This document shows positions 35,269 through 47,251 of a stretch of 64,000 nucleotides of DNA, piece after piece. A program made the position numbers and the translations under genes. Origin of the DNA: Vicia villosa (Eukaryota; Streptophyta; Magnoliopsida; Fabales; Fabaceae); contig NC_081185.1 in the NCBI RefSeq assembly GCF_029867415.1, positions 125,649,174 to 125,713,173 on the forward strand, given 5' to 3'. Below the pieces are notes generated by a model that worked only from the letters and a program-made list of their open reading frames with translations, ran no database searches and was not told the DNA's origin. Position 1 is the stretch's first letter, and each line of letters opens with the position of its first letter.

Positions 35269-38200
35269 TGTCATACCCCAAAATTTGCCCATCATATTTT
35301 TATGCTCAAGCTCATTTGAACATCAGAAGCTCAAGACTTGACTGACCGTACACTCTCCTAAACAACAACCCTCAAACTAGGGTTTTGATTTCTTCAGAGA
35401 GAAATCGAGTTCTGACAACCCAAGGGGACCTCATAACCTCTCATATGATTCAAAGAACCTCTATGCCAAATTTCAAGCCCTGATTCAAAGGATAGCTCAG
35501 TCAATGGCCCAAATCTTGGATTCTAAAACATGAATATGACCTAAGAAGGGACTGCATTTATTTTTATAATATTTATTTATTTTATTTGGATTTTATTCAT
35601 TTAAAATCTAAATAAATCAAATAAAATATAAAAATATTCAAATTAATTCATGGAAATTAGTTTAATCATCCAAAGGGGGCCATAGATCAATTATTATCTA
35701 TTCTCATGGTTTTATTTTGTTTATATTTGATTTTAATTTATTTAAAGTCAAATTAAAATCAAATAAAAATATGATTTAATAGTAATGGATGTTATTTAAC
35801 TCTCCAAATATCTTTGTCAATCCAAAACAAATTTGAAGGCCAAACAATGCGTGAGATTATGCATGGAAATAGAATGAAGATTAAAATAGAAATATTTGAT
35901 AAAGATCATATCAAATTTTCTCATGATCCATGATTGATTCCTTTTCAATTATGTGAACCCTAATTTATCCCATTATATATTCAGAACAATACTCAGCAAT
36001 AGGAGAGGATTTTTTTCGGCAGCTCCAAGAACAAAAAAACCGAGTACAAAATCCCAAGAAAAACTCAAAATCGAAATCAAGGTTTCATACCAATTCAAAG
36101 TGTTTTGGAGTTTCAAGCGTATTCCTGGACATTCTCTGAAGCGCTCCACATCGTTTCCCAGACGAAAAGCACACGAAACCGCGAGCACAAGGTCATGTTT
36201 CGTCTTCGTTAAATTCAATTTCGTTTGTGTATATTTACGGTTCATTAACGTGTTTTGATGGAATAATATGACTTAGATGATCGATTACAACACCTATGTA
36301 TGGTTTGATTTGAGTTTGGATGCAAAATTACAGATCCACCATTGTTAGGTTATCCAAGTTCCGAAATTGGTGGTGCTGCAGTTTGGGAGAGTTGACCGAA
36401 ATTAATGAATTCATTGGATTTAGGAAAGGATTTGCAATTGAACTGTACCGTTAAATCTAATTTTATGGTTGTTTTGGTTGAGTTTTGAATTGCACAGGTT
36501 TTGGCTACCAAGAAATCGCAGCAAGCTCATGGTTAATGCGTAGCCGAAATTGCAGAAAAATAAGTGAAGGAGACGACACAGTGGGCGCGCGATAGTTGTT
36601 TTAAAATTCTGGAGTTATTTCGTTTCTTTATCATGATACGCATTCATGATATTAACAGCGAATAAAACTTGGCCCAGTGGTGAAGCAGCGTGCAGCAAAG
36701 GCGTTCGTATGCAAGGGCAGGGGTTCGATCCCTGCCTCTTGCGTTTTTGTTCATTTATTTTCTTGTATAATGTTGCTTGCAGATCCTATGTAGCCAGCCA
36801 GCACTAGTCCATGGTGAAGCTTCGCCCTCAACCTTCAGATCTCCATGAAGTATGATCAGACGCCTACAGATCTGCAGGCACACGGTGGACATTCAAACGC
36901 CAGACACACAGGATCATAAGCTGAGTTCCCTCATTTTTTTTCCATTCTTTTTCTTTTTCAATTATATAACATACTGTTTTTGTTATTCATATTATTTATA
37001 TATTTGTTTTTTTTTACAATTCTTTTAAATTCATTCACAATTCTTTTTTTTTATTTTTAAATACATATATATTAATAGCTTTATTTAATTTAAATTTATT
37101 TAAATTGTTTAAGTTATTTAAATTAATTATATATGTTTACTAATTGATAAAAAATACATATTAGGATTAAGTAATTTAATCGAAATTTTATTTTACCGAT
37201 TTAATTAATTAGGTTGAAAACCAATAATTAATTTGGTTTTATTTAGTTATTCTATTAATCATAGTTAACTTGTGCCCTAATCAGGATTTGCGAGGATCAT
37301 TCCTACACTGAAAACTTTTCTGTTTCTTTGTGCCTTTTCAGGGTTAGCAACAGGGTTTACTCCGACTACGCGCCACGCCCATTATGAAGCTAAGTCCCGA
37401 TTTTTACTTTCTTTCATTTTTATTATTTAAATCTTTATTTGCATTATAAAATGGTTATTAGGGTAAAAACCTCGAAAGTCAATGGACTCTTTTGCACTCA
37501 CGTCTATATTTACTTTTGCCTATTTTTCAGGGTTAATCTCGAGGTTTTCTCCGACCGCCAACCATATCAGATCAAATCAGAGCTAAGTATCTTTGTCTAT
37601 TTTATTATTTTAAATTTATTTATTCTTTATTTTAGGGTTAATCCCGTTTGCCTCCGAACTGATAATGCACTCACTATATTTTGTCTTCTTGTTTTTCCGC
37701 CTTTTCAGGATGTGTCAAATTGCCAAAGCTACGTTATTGGTAACCCTAAATCCCTTCTGTTTTATTATTATTACTTATGTCAAACCCTATTAAGGGATCC
37801 GCTGGTTACAATTTCCCTCCCCCATATATGTTTTGATTATATTATTTAAATACGTGGTTAGTAATCCTAGGGAGTGTAACTTTTGAATTGAACATAGAAT
37901 CACTAAATTTACAAGATAATATATTTGAATATAATCACATGATTGGTGCACACACGCACGCTTTTGGGTAACCTCTCTGTTGCCTTGTTGCCTGTTGCCT
38001 TGTTGCCTTGTTGCCTTGTATTTTGTGCAGAATAGCCAGTCCCTCGAATACGAGGATACCTCAGCCATGTTGCCTCGATTAAAGGTCATGGTCCCTAATG
38101 ATGCTGCCTTCGATACACTAACATGACCTCGACCCTCGAAAGTTGCCTACGGAAAAGGCTGAGGTATCCTCTGGTTGCCTACGAGAGGCTATTCTGATCC

Positions 38201-38711
38201 TTCCCCTTAGACTACCTGCCTCTCTATGGCATGGGTTAGTCTTTGGGCGAACGATAATTCGATGACCCTTCTACCTCCAAACGAAAGGCTTCCTGCCCAC
38301 TTATGGCAAGGATTGACCCTTTCATTCTGAAAGGCTACAAAGAGACCTATCATCTGAGTTTAAGGTAATTGCCCCTAATTGCCTTGCCATGCTCTATTTT
38401 CTATATTCTTTCTCAAAATTCTTCAAAAACTGGCTACGCTCATTTACGAGCTAAAGTCCATTTTTCCTCTTTCATCTACATTTTCTGAAAACGAGCAAGC
38501 AAAGCAATTAAGAGCCCATGGCAAACCATGGATGCAAAGGGTGCCTTACACCTTCCCTTTGCATAAATTACCCCCCGAACTTAGATTTCTTTAAAAGGTT
38601 TTTTTCTGTTTCTTTTAGCCTTTCTGAATTTGTTTGGATAAAATAAAAGTCGGTGGCGACTCATGCTTAACCGCGACATTTTGATTATAAAAGTCAGTTC
38701 ACCGTATTACA
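35269..38711 (+). repeat. 5' LTR of the nested element
   Basis: A TATA-like 'attatatattcag' near 35971 probably marks the promoter. A tRNA-like Pol III module lies at 36670-36747. A 'ttgccttgttgcctgttgcc' mini-repeat lies near 37979-38016. Open frames at 35953-36258 and 37439-37849 recur identically in the right LTR but have no known domain. Differences from the right LTR were seen at 35347, 36448 and 36975. Confidence 0.95.
36670..36747 (+). ncRNA. tRNA-derived (SINE-head-like) Pol III module inside the LTR
   Basis: TGGCCCAGTGG (36670-36680) matches the A box consensus TRGYnnARnnG, and GGTTCGATCCC (36722-36732) matches the B box GGTTCGANTCC with one change, 52 bases apart as in tRNA genes and SINEs. 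A T-arm hairpin can form: GCAGG paired with CCTGC around a TTCGAT loop, extended outside by GCAAG/CTTGC. A TTTTT run follows at 36744-36748, a possible Pol III stop. No full cloverleaf or CCA-type acceptor was found, so it is not a tRNA gene. The right LTR carries an identical copy. Transcription is untested. Confidence 0.55.
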
Positions 38712-38715
38712 GAAC

Positions 38716-38733
38716 TGGCGACTCTGCTGGGGA
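38716..38733 (+). other. Primer binding site of the nested element (tRNA-Arg type)
   Basis: TGGCGACTCTGCTGGGGA starts four bases (GAAC) after the 5' LTR. Its complement ends in CCA, as a tRNA 3' end should. The tRNA-Arg assignment follows what is known for Ogre. Confidence 0.85.
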
Positions 38734-39892
38734 TTTTTCGATAAAAGAGGGGTTACCTTAAAAGTTTAGGATTCACTTAAATGTTTTCTATTGTTTGCTT
38801 TGTTTGTTTTATCTTTCAGGGGCGTTTTGGGAAAATTGAAGGACGAATCCTATTCCCGGATTCAAGAACACTTAAGATTAGGAGTGGCATAGTCATGGCG
38901 ACCTCTTTCACATATGTGGGAGATGAGTCAATATGAAGTTCACGCTTGAGTTAGGACTCCATAGCATATGCACACCTTTCTCAAATGAGGGGGGTCTATG
39001 TATGTGTCTGTGGGTGCGCCGGAGCTCAAGGACCTTTAGTTACCCTTAACCCATCCTGGCCTTTAGGAACGTAGTGGGGGGACTACCCTTGACAAATGTT
39101 AAGGACTAGTCGCTACCCGATACTACAATTCAGATAGGTTCTTTCTCAAAGTATCATTGCATGGTGCGAATGCATCATGTCCGAGGGTGCTTTAGAAGGG
39201 CTGACAATTCTGGATAACTTTTAGAACCCGTTGCTGAAATCTCCTTATCCATAGAAATACCCTTGGGAAGGACACCTGATCAGACTCCACGCAAGCCTTA
39301 AGCCAAAATTGTGTGACTTGTGTGACTTGTTTGTGTTTGCTACTAACCTTCATTTCCTCGCAGGTTTTGTTAAAAGGACTTGTTTGTCCTTACTATCTCA
39401 CACTATACCAAATGAACTTCATTCGCATAACATCATGACATCATGACATCATAAGCATAACATGATTTAACTAACCCTTTCAAGGATCTTAGGACTTTAG
39501 GGCGCGCAATTTCAGGTGCTCTTATCAAGGACTGAATTCCTATCTAGGGGCAAGAGGATTTATTTTCCTCCAGCCACATGCCTTCCAATTCAGAGATTCA
39601 GTACCTATCAAGGGGCAAGAGAATTTATTTTCCTCTAGCCATACACTTTCAAATTCAGAAGTATCCCGAATCAGAGGCGATGACCCACTCGATATGGTGA
39701 GCTTGATTCCCAAAGAAAGGCGTTCAAAGACAAAATTCAGATTTCTCCTGACGAAGAAGCGACCAAATCATTTTTAAACGTTGCTAACTAAATTTCCAGA
39801 GATCCTTGAAAATAATTGCATCTGCATTCATAACATTGCATCACAGGTTTCCACCACAGGTTTCTCACCTCCTCGCTGTTTATTTCAGCATC
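38734..39892 (+). other. Leader of the nested element
   Basis: This is non-coding leader of about 1.15 kb. A direct repeat of about 75 bp, including 'ggggcaagagaatttatttt' with one change, is at about 39545 and 39615. Just before the gag start is 'gctgtttatttcag', an acceptor-like site shared with the host Ogre. Confidence 0.6.
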
Positions 39893-40905
39893 ATGAATCT
39901 CGAGCAATCAGTCAAAGACCTTCAAGCTCAGAATGCCCAGTTTCAAGATTTGATCCTGAACTTGTCCAAGGGGCAAGAAGAATTAAAGGCACTCCTATTC
40001 TTAGGGTACAATTATAACGCGAGATGCGCTTATTATTCGAACAATCCTGGTTATGGTGTAAAGGATGGTAGACCATTGAAGCGTGCCATTAAAGATTTAA
40101 TCATGACACTCAAATCAGAAAAGACCACGACAATAAAGTCACGACAACTGAGTCACGACAACTGAGTCACGATAATGGAATCACGACAACTGAGTCACGA
40201 TAATGGAATCACGACAACGAAGTCACGACAACCGAGTCACGATAATGGAATCATGACAACTGAGTCACGATAATGGAATCACGACAACTGAGTCACGATA
40301 ATGGAATCATGACAACTGAGTCACGATAATGGAATCTTGACAACGAAGTCATGACAACTGAGTCACGATAATGGAATCACGACAACTGAGTCACGATAAT
40401 GGAATCATGACAACTGAGTCACGATAATGGAATCTTGACAACGAAGTCACGACAACTGAGTCACGATAATGGAATCATGACAACTGAGTCACGATAATGG
40501 AATCACGACAACGAAATCACGACAACTGAGTCACGATAATGGAATCATGACAACTGAGTCACGATAATGGAATCACGACAACTGAGTCACAACAATCAAT
40601 TCACTCATATGATCCAGCCGCTCAGGGCAATCGAGCCAACAAAATCTAACACCTACTATAAACCCAATGCGAGGTGCGCGTACCATTCCAATAGTCCTGG
40701 ACATTACACAAACAATTGCCTGACATTGAGGAATAAGATTCAAGATCTGATCGATGACTGGGAGGTCAAATTCAACCCTCCTGAAACTCCTGTGGTGATC
40801 ACCGCTCCTACGCCTAGTTATGACATGATTGATCGACGTCTCGACGGACGAACTTTTGGATCATTAGATCTACTTTCATTCGCAAGTTCTTTCCTGTTTG
40901 TTTAA
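39893..40905 (+). pseudogene. gag remnant of the nested element
   Basis: The start at 39893 (MNLEQSVKDLQAQNAQ, then KGQEELKAL) aligns with the start of the host Ogre gag (MSIKNLEAQNAQ, KGQQELKAL). The frame then runs into a 14-bp tandem array with stops. After it, 40660-40830 encodes the zinc-knuckle-like 'CAYHSNSPGHYTNNC' and 'PPETPVVITAPTPSYD', matching the host gag near residues 428-474. Everything between these two blocks (the capsid core) is gone. It cannot make a working Gag. Confidence 0.85.
40138..40597 (+). repeat. 14-bp tandem array (about 33 monomers) replacing the gag core
   Basis: The monomer alternates gtcacgataatgga and atcacgacaactga, giving 28-bp dimers with occasional 42-bp trimers (13 dimer or trimer units counted). 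Because 14 is not a multiple of three, the array rotates through all frames and includes TGA stops. Confidence 0.93.
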
Positions 40906-43065
40906 ACATTCGACTCATGATAGACATTATCTGTTTTAATAATCATCATCAGTGCATTGCATATATTTGTCTTGAATAAATTATTTCGCTATCACTCATT
41001 TTAAATTATGTCTTTACTTTGCATATGTTTTGTGATATTCAACTCCTGCTAAAGTTGTATACCTTTTAAGGGAGGATGACGAAAACGATACCGCAACCTC
41101 ATACAGTATGCTTTTGAGCGGACTATGCTGACGATGTACAGGCATTGTTTCAATTCCTAAACAGTGGAGATATAAGGATGTTAATTCCTCGTCAACCCCT
41201 TTGAGCCTAAGAAGCAGAAGTTTCTTTCTTGTACTAATCAAAACCTTTTGATCATAACCTGGGGCAGGGTAGTTCTCAGTTAATTTGGCTGTGCATTCTA
41301 TTTTAAGAGAATCATTCAATACACCTTTCAATAAAGGCTTCAATCACAAGCGTTCACCCGCACACATCAAGGAAGTGTTGGAGATGTCAATCAAAAGCCA
41401 ACGATGGTCCATCAATCATTAAGCAAGGCAGTCAATATCTTTCAAAAAATGAATGAATGGAAAAACATATATACAAAGAAAAGCCTGCTAAGTCAAAAAT
41501 CAAAAAAAAAGAAGACTTAGGCAAAAGTCAAGGCATCCCGCTGACTGTAAGCTCAAAATAGACAGTTCAGGCAAAAGTTAGGGATATCAAAAAGATGAAA
41601 AGAAAAGTCAATAAATTCCTGAACAACACAATGTTGTGACTACCAAAAGGAAGAAGTGACTGCCATCTCAAAAGTTCTCCTTGCTTGTGAACCATCATCA
41701 TTATCAAAGGTGTAAATCCAAAAGTCTCTTGGAACCTTAATGCATAAGTTGAATTAACTGAGCTTAGGACTGAAGATCATCACGAAGAGGGGTGGGTACA
41801 ATAAATTTTTGAGCCATTATCCTTTGTTTCTTAAACCGCGAACCAAGCCACGTTACAACCCTTGAAAGTCCTAACTGAAGCATGGTTAGTTCGAAAGCAT
41901 ACTGTCACCAAAAAGGTATCCTGACTCCTTAAGGTTTACCACAAATGCTGAGTTGACACTTCGTTTTTACAAACATCACGTTTTTATAAACATCATGCTT
42001 TTGCATATCCAGTTTTAAGGTTTTTCAACAAACTCAAGACAGACATATGCATTGCATCTCATGAATTCATTATTAAACATATTCTGCTACATAATTTCAA
42101 ATGTTAGCATCAGAAAGAACTTGCACAGGGTACAACTAATGACTAAAAGTTATCCCGACAGACAAGATTACTCCAAGAAGCAATGTCTCCTACGCACACG
42201 AGGGGCATGGCACGTTTTGCCCGATCAATCTCGGGGAAATCAAGTCAAGATTCCGAGAATCTCTCATGGATGTTCGAACAATCAGGGGCATGCATCCAAG
42301 TATATCTAAAGCTACTCCCCAATCAACATGGGACATTGTCTTGAGCCTATGGTTACTGGGGGCATATCGCCCATAGTGCACATCTCATAAAAGTCCTCGC
42401 AAGGCGAATCTTTCCAAAGTTCCTGCTAACTGGGGCAAATCTATGCAAGTCCGGTTCAACGTCTTGATCAATACTCAGTGGCGTGTCCTGAATCAAGTAG
42501 TAAGTTACTATGATACTGGGGGCAACTTTCAAGACACCCACATCTCCCCACAGAGCCACGATCATAAGATCATATCCCCACAGAGTAATCATTAAGAAGA
42601 TATCTTCAAACATACTCGTCCCGACCAAGACATGGCTCCCCAACAGAGCTTACATCTTCAACACTACCGGTCATCCAACATGTTGCTCTTCTCCAACATG
42701 GTTTATTAATATCTCTAAATCAGGGTACATCAAACTACTGATCATCCCCAAGCAGAAATCATAAATCCCCAGCTGAGCATCTTCAAGATAAGATCAAATA
42801 TCAAAATTACAATGACATGGAGATCCATCTTCTCAATCAAGATGTGTCAAATCTACATAAATCATATTCACATATCATATGTCATAAACATGTTCATACA
42901 TTGCATACATTACCTCATAATGAACTCATACATAACATGCAAAAGCTCTCATTTATTTTGAGGGATTCATTACATAACCCATGCATCATGACATTGCATA
43001 AATTTAACTTTACCTTTTGCAGAATACAGGTACAAACAAACGAACGAAAACTCCAACTTTCCAAG
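40906..43065 (+). other. Non-coding interior of the nested element
   Basis: No retroviral domain was found on either strand; frames such as 41014-41343 and 42353-42643 lack motifs. There is much 'catcatgacattgcata'-type simple sequence near 42850-43010. It looks like Ogre 3' non-coding DNA. Confidence 0.6.
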
Positions 43066-43525
43066 ATCTAATTCGGTCACCACGAACGGTACTGACACGA
43101 TCATTTCCAAGATCTAATTCATCTACCACGAACGGTAATGACACGATCATTTCCAAGATCTAATTCAGATACTACGAACGGTACTGACACGATCAAATTT
43201 CAGAGGTCTAATTCTACCATCACGAACGGTGTAGACACGATCACTGACCTTCTCAGTCTAATTCAGCTACTACGAACGGTACTGACACGACAAAAGATCT
43301 AATTCAGATACTACGAACGGTACTGACACGATCAAATTTCAGAGGTCTAATTCTATCATCACGAACGGTGTAGACACGATCACTGACGTCCACGGTCTAA
43401 TTCAGTTACTACGAACGGTACTGACACGACAAGAGAGTCTAATTCTATCATCACGAACGATGTAGACACGATTATCTCTCCAAAAGATCTAATTCATTTA
43501 CTACGAACGGTAATGACACGATCAA
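43066..43525 (+). repeat. 46-bp tandem array near the 3' end of the nested element
   Basis: About ten units built on 'tctaattcagatactacgaa' followed by 'cggtactgacacgatc', with length variants of 37 to 50 bp. In the sense direction it aligns with the complement of the host Ogre array (shared AGATCTAA, GATAC.., ACGGT.., ACGATC). Confidence 0.9.
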
Positions 43526-43715
43526 CGCGCAAACGACATTTCTCAAACTTCAACTACCAGATGGCATCCACAAGCCCATCTCCAACAAAGGTCCCTACTC
43601 CAGCTAGGGCAAATTTCTTGGTATTCTAGTGTTCAATCATCTTCCACCTTCAGATACCGACTGGCACACAAACCACTCTACATCTTCAGGTTTAAGATAA
43701 TTGAACAGGGGCAGC

Positions 43716-46700
43716 TGTCATACCCCAAAATTTGCCCATCATATTTTTATGCTCAAGCTCATTTGAACATCAGAAGCTCAAGACTTGACTGACTGTACAC
43801 TCTCCTAAACAACAACCCTCAAACTAGGGTTTTGATTTCTTCAGAGAGAAATCGAGTTCTGACAACCCAAGGGGACCTCATAACCTCTCATATGATTCAA
43901 AGAACCTCTATGCCAAATTTCAAGCCCTGATTCAAAGGATAGCTCAGTCAATGGCCCAAATCTTGGATTCTAAAACATGAATATGACCTAAGAAGGGACT
44001 GCATTTATTTTTATAATATTTATTTATTTTATTTGGATTTTATTCATTTAAAATCTAAATAAATCAAATAAAATATAAAAATATTCAAATTAATTCATGG
44101 AAATTAGTTTAATCATCCAAAGGGGGCCATAGATCAATTATTATCTATTCTCATGGTTTTATTTTGTTTATATTTGATTTTAATTTATTTAAAGTCAAAT
44201 TAAAATCAAATAAAAATATGATTTAATAGTAATGGATGTTATTTAACTCTCCAAATATCTTTGTCAATCCAAAACAAATTTGAAGGCCAAACAATGCGTG
44301 AGATTATGCATGGAAATAGAATGAAGATTAAAATAGAAATATTTGATAAAGATCATATCAAATTTTCTCATGATCCATGATTGATTCCTTTTCAATTATG
44401 TGAACCCTAATTTATCCCATTATATATTCAGAACAATACTCAGCAATAGGAGAGGATTTTTTTCGGCAGCTCCAAGAACAAAAAAACCGAGTACAAAATC
44501 CCAAGAAAAACTCAAAATCGAAATCAAGGTTTCATACCAATTCAAAGTGTTTTGGAGTTTCAAGCGTATTCCTGGACATTCTCTGAAGCGCTCCACATCG
44601 TTTCCCAGACGAAAAGCACACGAAACCGCGAGCACAAGGTCATGTTTCGTCTTCGTTAAATTCAATTTCGTTTGTGTATATTTACGGTTCATTAACGTGT
44701 TTTGATGGAATAATATGACTTAGATGATCGATTACAACACCTATGTATGGTTTGATTTGAGTTTGGATGCAAAATTACAGATCCACCATTGTTAGGTTAT
44801 CCAAGTTCCGAAATTGGTGGTGCTGCAGTTTGGGAGAGTTGACCGAAATTAATGAATTCATTGGATTTAGGAAAGGATTTGCAATTGAACTGTATCGTTA
44901 AATCTAATTTTATGGTTGTTTTGGTTGAGTTTTGAATTGCACAGGTTTTGGCTACCAAGAAATCGCAGCAAGCTCATGGTTAATGCGTAGCCGAAATTGC
45001 AGAAAAATAAGTGAAGGAGACGACACAGTGGGCGCGCGATAGTTGTTTTAAAATTCTGGAGTTATTTCGTTTCTTTATCATGATACGCATTCATGATATT
45101 AACAGCGAATAAAACTTGGCCCAGTGGTGAAGCAGCGTGCAGCAAAGGCGTTCGTATGCAAGGGCAGGGGTTCGATCCCTGCCTCTTGCGTTTTTGTTCA
45201 TTTATTTTCTTGTATAATGTTGCTTGCAGATCCTATGTAGCCAGCCAGCACTAGTCCATGGTGAAGCTTCGCCCTCAACCTTCAGATCTCCATGAAGTAT
45301 GATCAGACGCCTACAGATCTGCAGGCACACGGTGGACATTCAAACGCCAGACACACAGGATCATAAGCTGAGTTCCCTCATTTTTTTTCCATTCTTTTTC
45401 TTTTTCAATTATATAACATACCGTTTTTGTTATTCATATTATTTATATATTTGTTTTTTTTTACAATTCTTTTAAATTCATTCACAATTCTTTTTTTTTA
45501 TTTTTAAATACATATATATTAATAGCTTTATTTAATTTAAATTTATTTAAATTGTTTAAGTTATTTAAATTAATTATATATGTTTACTAATTGATAAAAA
45601 ATACATATTAGGATTAAGTAATTTAATCGAAATTTTATTTTACCGATTTAATTAATTAGGTTGAAAACCAATAATTAATTTGGTTTTATTTAGTTATTCT
45701 ATTAATCATAGTTAACTTGTGCCCTAATCAGGATTTGCGAGGATCATTCCTACACTGAAAACTTTTCTGTTTCTTTGTGCCTTTTCAGGGTTAGCAACAG
45801 GGTTTACTCCGACTACGCGCCACGCCCATTATGAAGCTAAGTCCCGATTTTTACTTTCTTTCATTTTTATTATTTAAATCTTTATTTGCATTATAAAATG
45901 GTTATTAGGGTAAAAACCTCGAAAGTCAATGGACTCTTTTGCACTCACGTCTATATTTACTTTTGCCTATTTTTCAGGGTTAATCTCGAGGTTTTCTCCG
46001 ACCGCCAACCATATCAGATCAAATCAGAGCTAAGTATCTTTGTCTATTTTATTATTTTAAATTTATTTATTCTTTATTTTAGGGTTAATCCCGTTTGCCT
46101 CCGAACTGATAATGCACTCACTATATTTTGTCTTCTTGTTTTTCCGCCTTTTCAGGATGTGTCAAATTGCCAAAGCTACGTTATTGGTAACCCTAAATCC
46201 CTTCTGTTTTATTATTATTACTTATGTCAAACCCTATTAAGGGATCCGCTGGTTACAATTTCCCTCCCCCATATATGTTTTGATTATATTATTTAAATAC
46301 GTGGTTAGTAATCCTAGGGAGTGTAACTTTTGAATTGAACATAGAATCACTAAATTTACAAGATAATATATTTGAATATAATCACATGATTGGTGCACAC
46401 ACGCACGCTTTTGGGTAACCTCTCTGTTGCCTTGTTGCCTGTTGCCTTGTTGCCTTGTTGCCTTGTATTTTGTGCAGAATAGCCAGTCCCTCGAATACGA
46501 GGATACCTCAGCCATGTTGCCTCGATTAAAGGTCATGGTCCCTAATGATGCTGCCTTCGATACACTAACATGACCTCGACCCTCGAAAGTTGCCTACGGA
46601 AAAGGCTGAGGTATCCTCTGGTTGCCTACGAGAGGCTATTCTGATCCTTCCCCTTAGACTACCTGCCTCTCTATGGCATGGGTTAGTCTTTGGGCGAACG

Positions 46701-47158
46701 ATAATTCGATGACCCTTCTACCTCCAAACGAAAGGCTTCCTGCCCACTTATGGCAAGGATTGACCCTTTCATTCTGAAAGGCTACAAAGAGACCTATCAT
46801 CTGAGTTTAAGGTAATTGCCCCTAATTGCCTTGCCATGCTCTATTTTCTATATTCTTTCTCAAAATTCTTCAAAAACTGGCTACGCTCATTTACGAGCTA
46901 AAGTCCATTTTTCCTCTTTCATCTACATTTTCTGAAAACGAGCAAGCAAAGCAATTAAGAGCCCATGGCAAACCATGGATGCAAAGGGTGCCTTACACCT
47001 TCCCTTTGCATAAATTACCCCCCGAACTTAGATTTCTTTAAAAGGTTTTTTTCTGTTTCTTTTAGCCTTTCTGAATTTGTTTGGATAAAATAAAAGTCGG
47101 TGGCGACTCATGCTTAACCGCGACATTTTGATTATAAAAGTCAGTTCACCGTATTACA
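43716..47158 (+). repeat. 3' LTR of the nested element
   Basis: Same length as the left LTR with about three C/T differences. It contains the second copy of the tRNA-like module (45117-45194) and ends directly at TSD ACCGC. Confidence 0.95.
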
Positions 47159-47251
47159 ACCGCCCTTTCGGGTTTTCAATCCACCGAGACGCTCATTTTT
47201 GCCTAAGTTGCCCTTTCAGGTTTTCAACTTAGCGAGCTGTTTTTTTTCTTT

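Larger units (their letters stand above)
35269..47158 (+). mobile_element. Nested Ogre-like non-autonomous retrotransposon, 11.9 kb
   Basis: LTRs of 3443 bp at 35269-38711 and 43716-47158 (constant offset 8447) start TGTCATACCCC and end in ACA. TSD ACCGC lies at 35264-35268 and 47159-47163 inside the host Ogre. Spacer GAAC and primer site TGGCGACTCTGCTGGGGA are the same as in the host Ogre. The 5-kb interior has gag scraps (39893-40905), a 14-bp array, non-coding DNA, a 46-bp 3' array and a polypurine tract, but no protease, reverse transcriptase or integrase that I could recognise. Three LTR differences were seen. Its enzymes must come from a related Ogre. Confidence 0.95.

Noticed and set aside
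36670..36748. A functional tRNA gene
   Set aside because: A and B boxes and a T-arm are present, but no complete acceptor stem or cloverleaf could be drawn, so it is listed only as a tRNA-like module.
35953..38594. Open frames of 70-136 codons in the nested LTR, repeated in the other LTR (for example 37439-37849 and 45886-46296)
   Set aside because: They are duplicated only because the LTR is duplicated, have low-complexity translations and no domain, and lie in non-coding LTR sequence.
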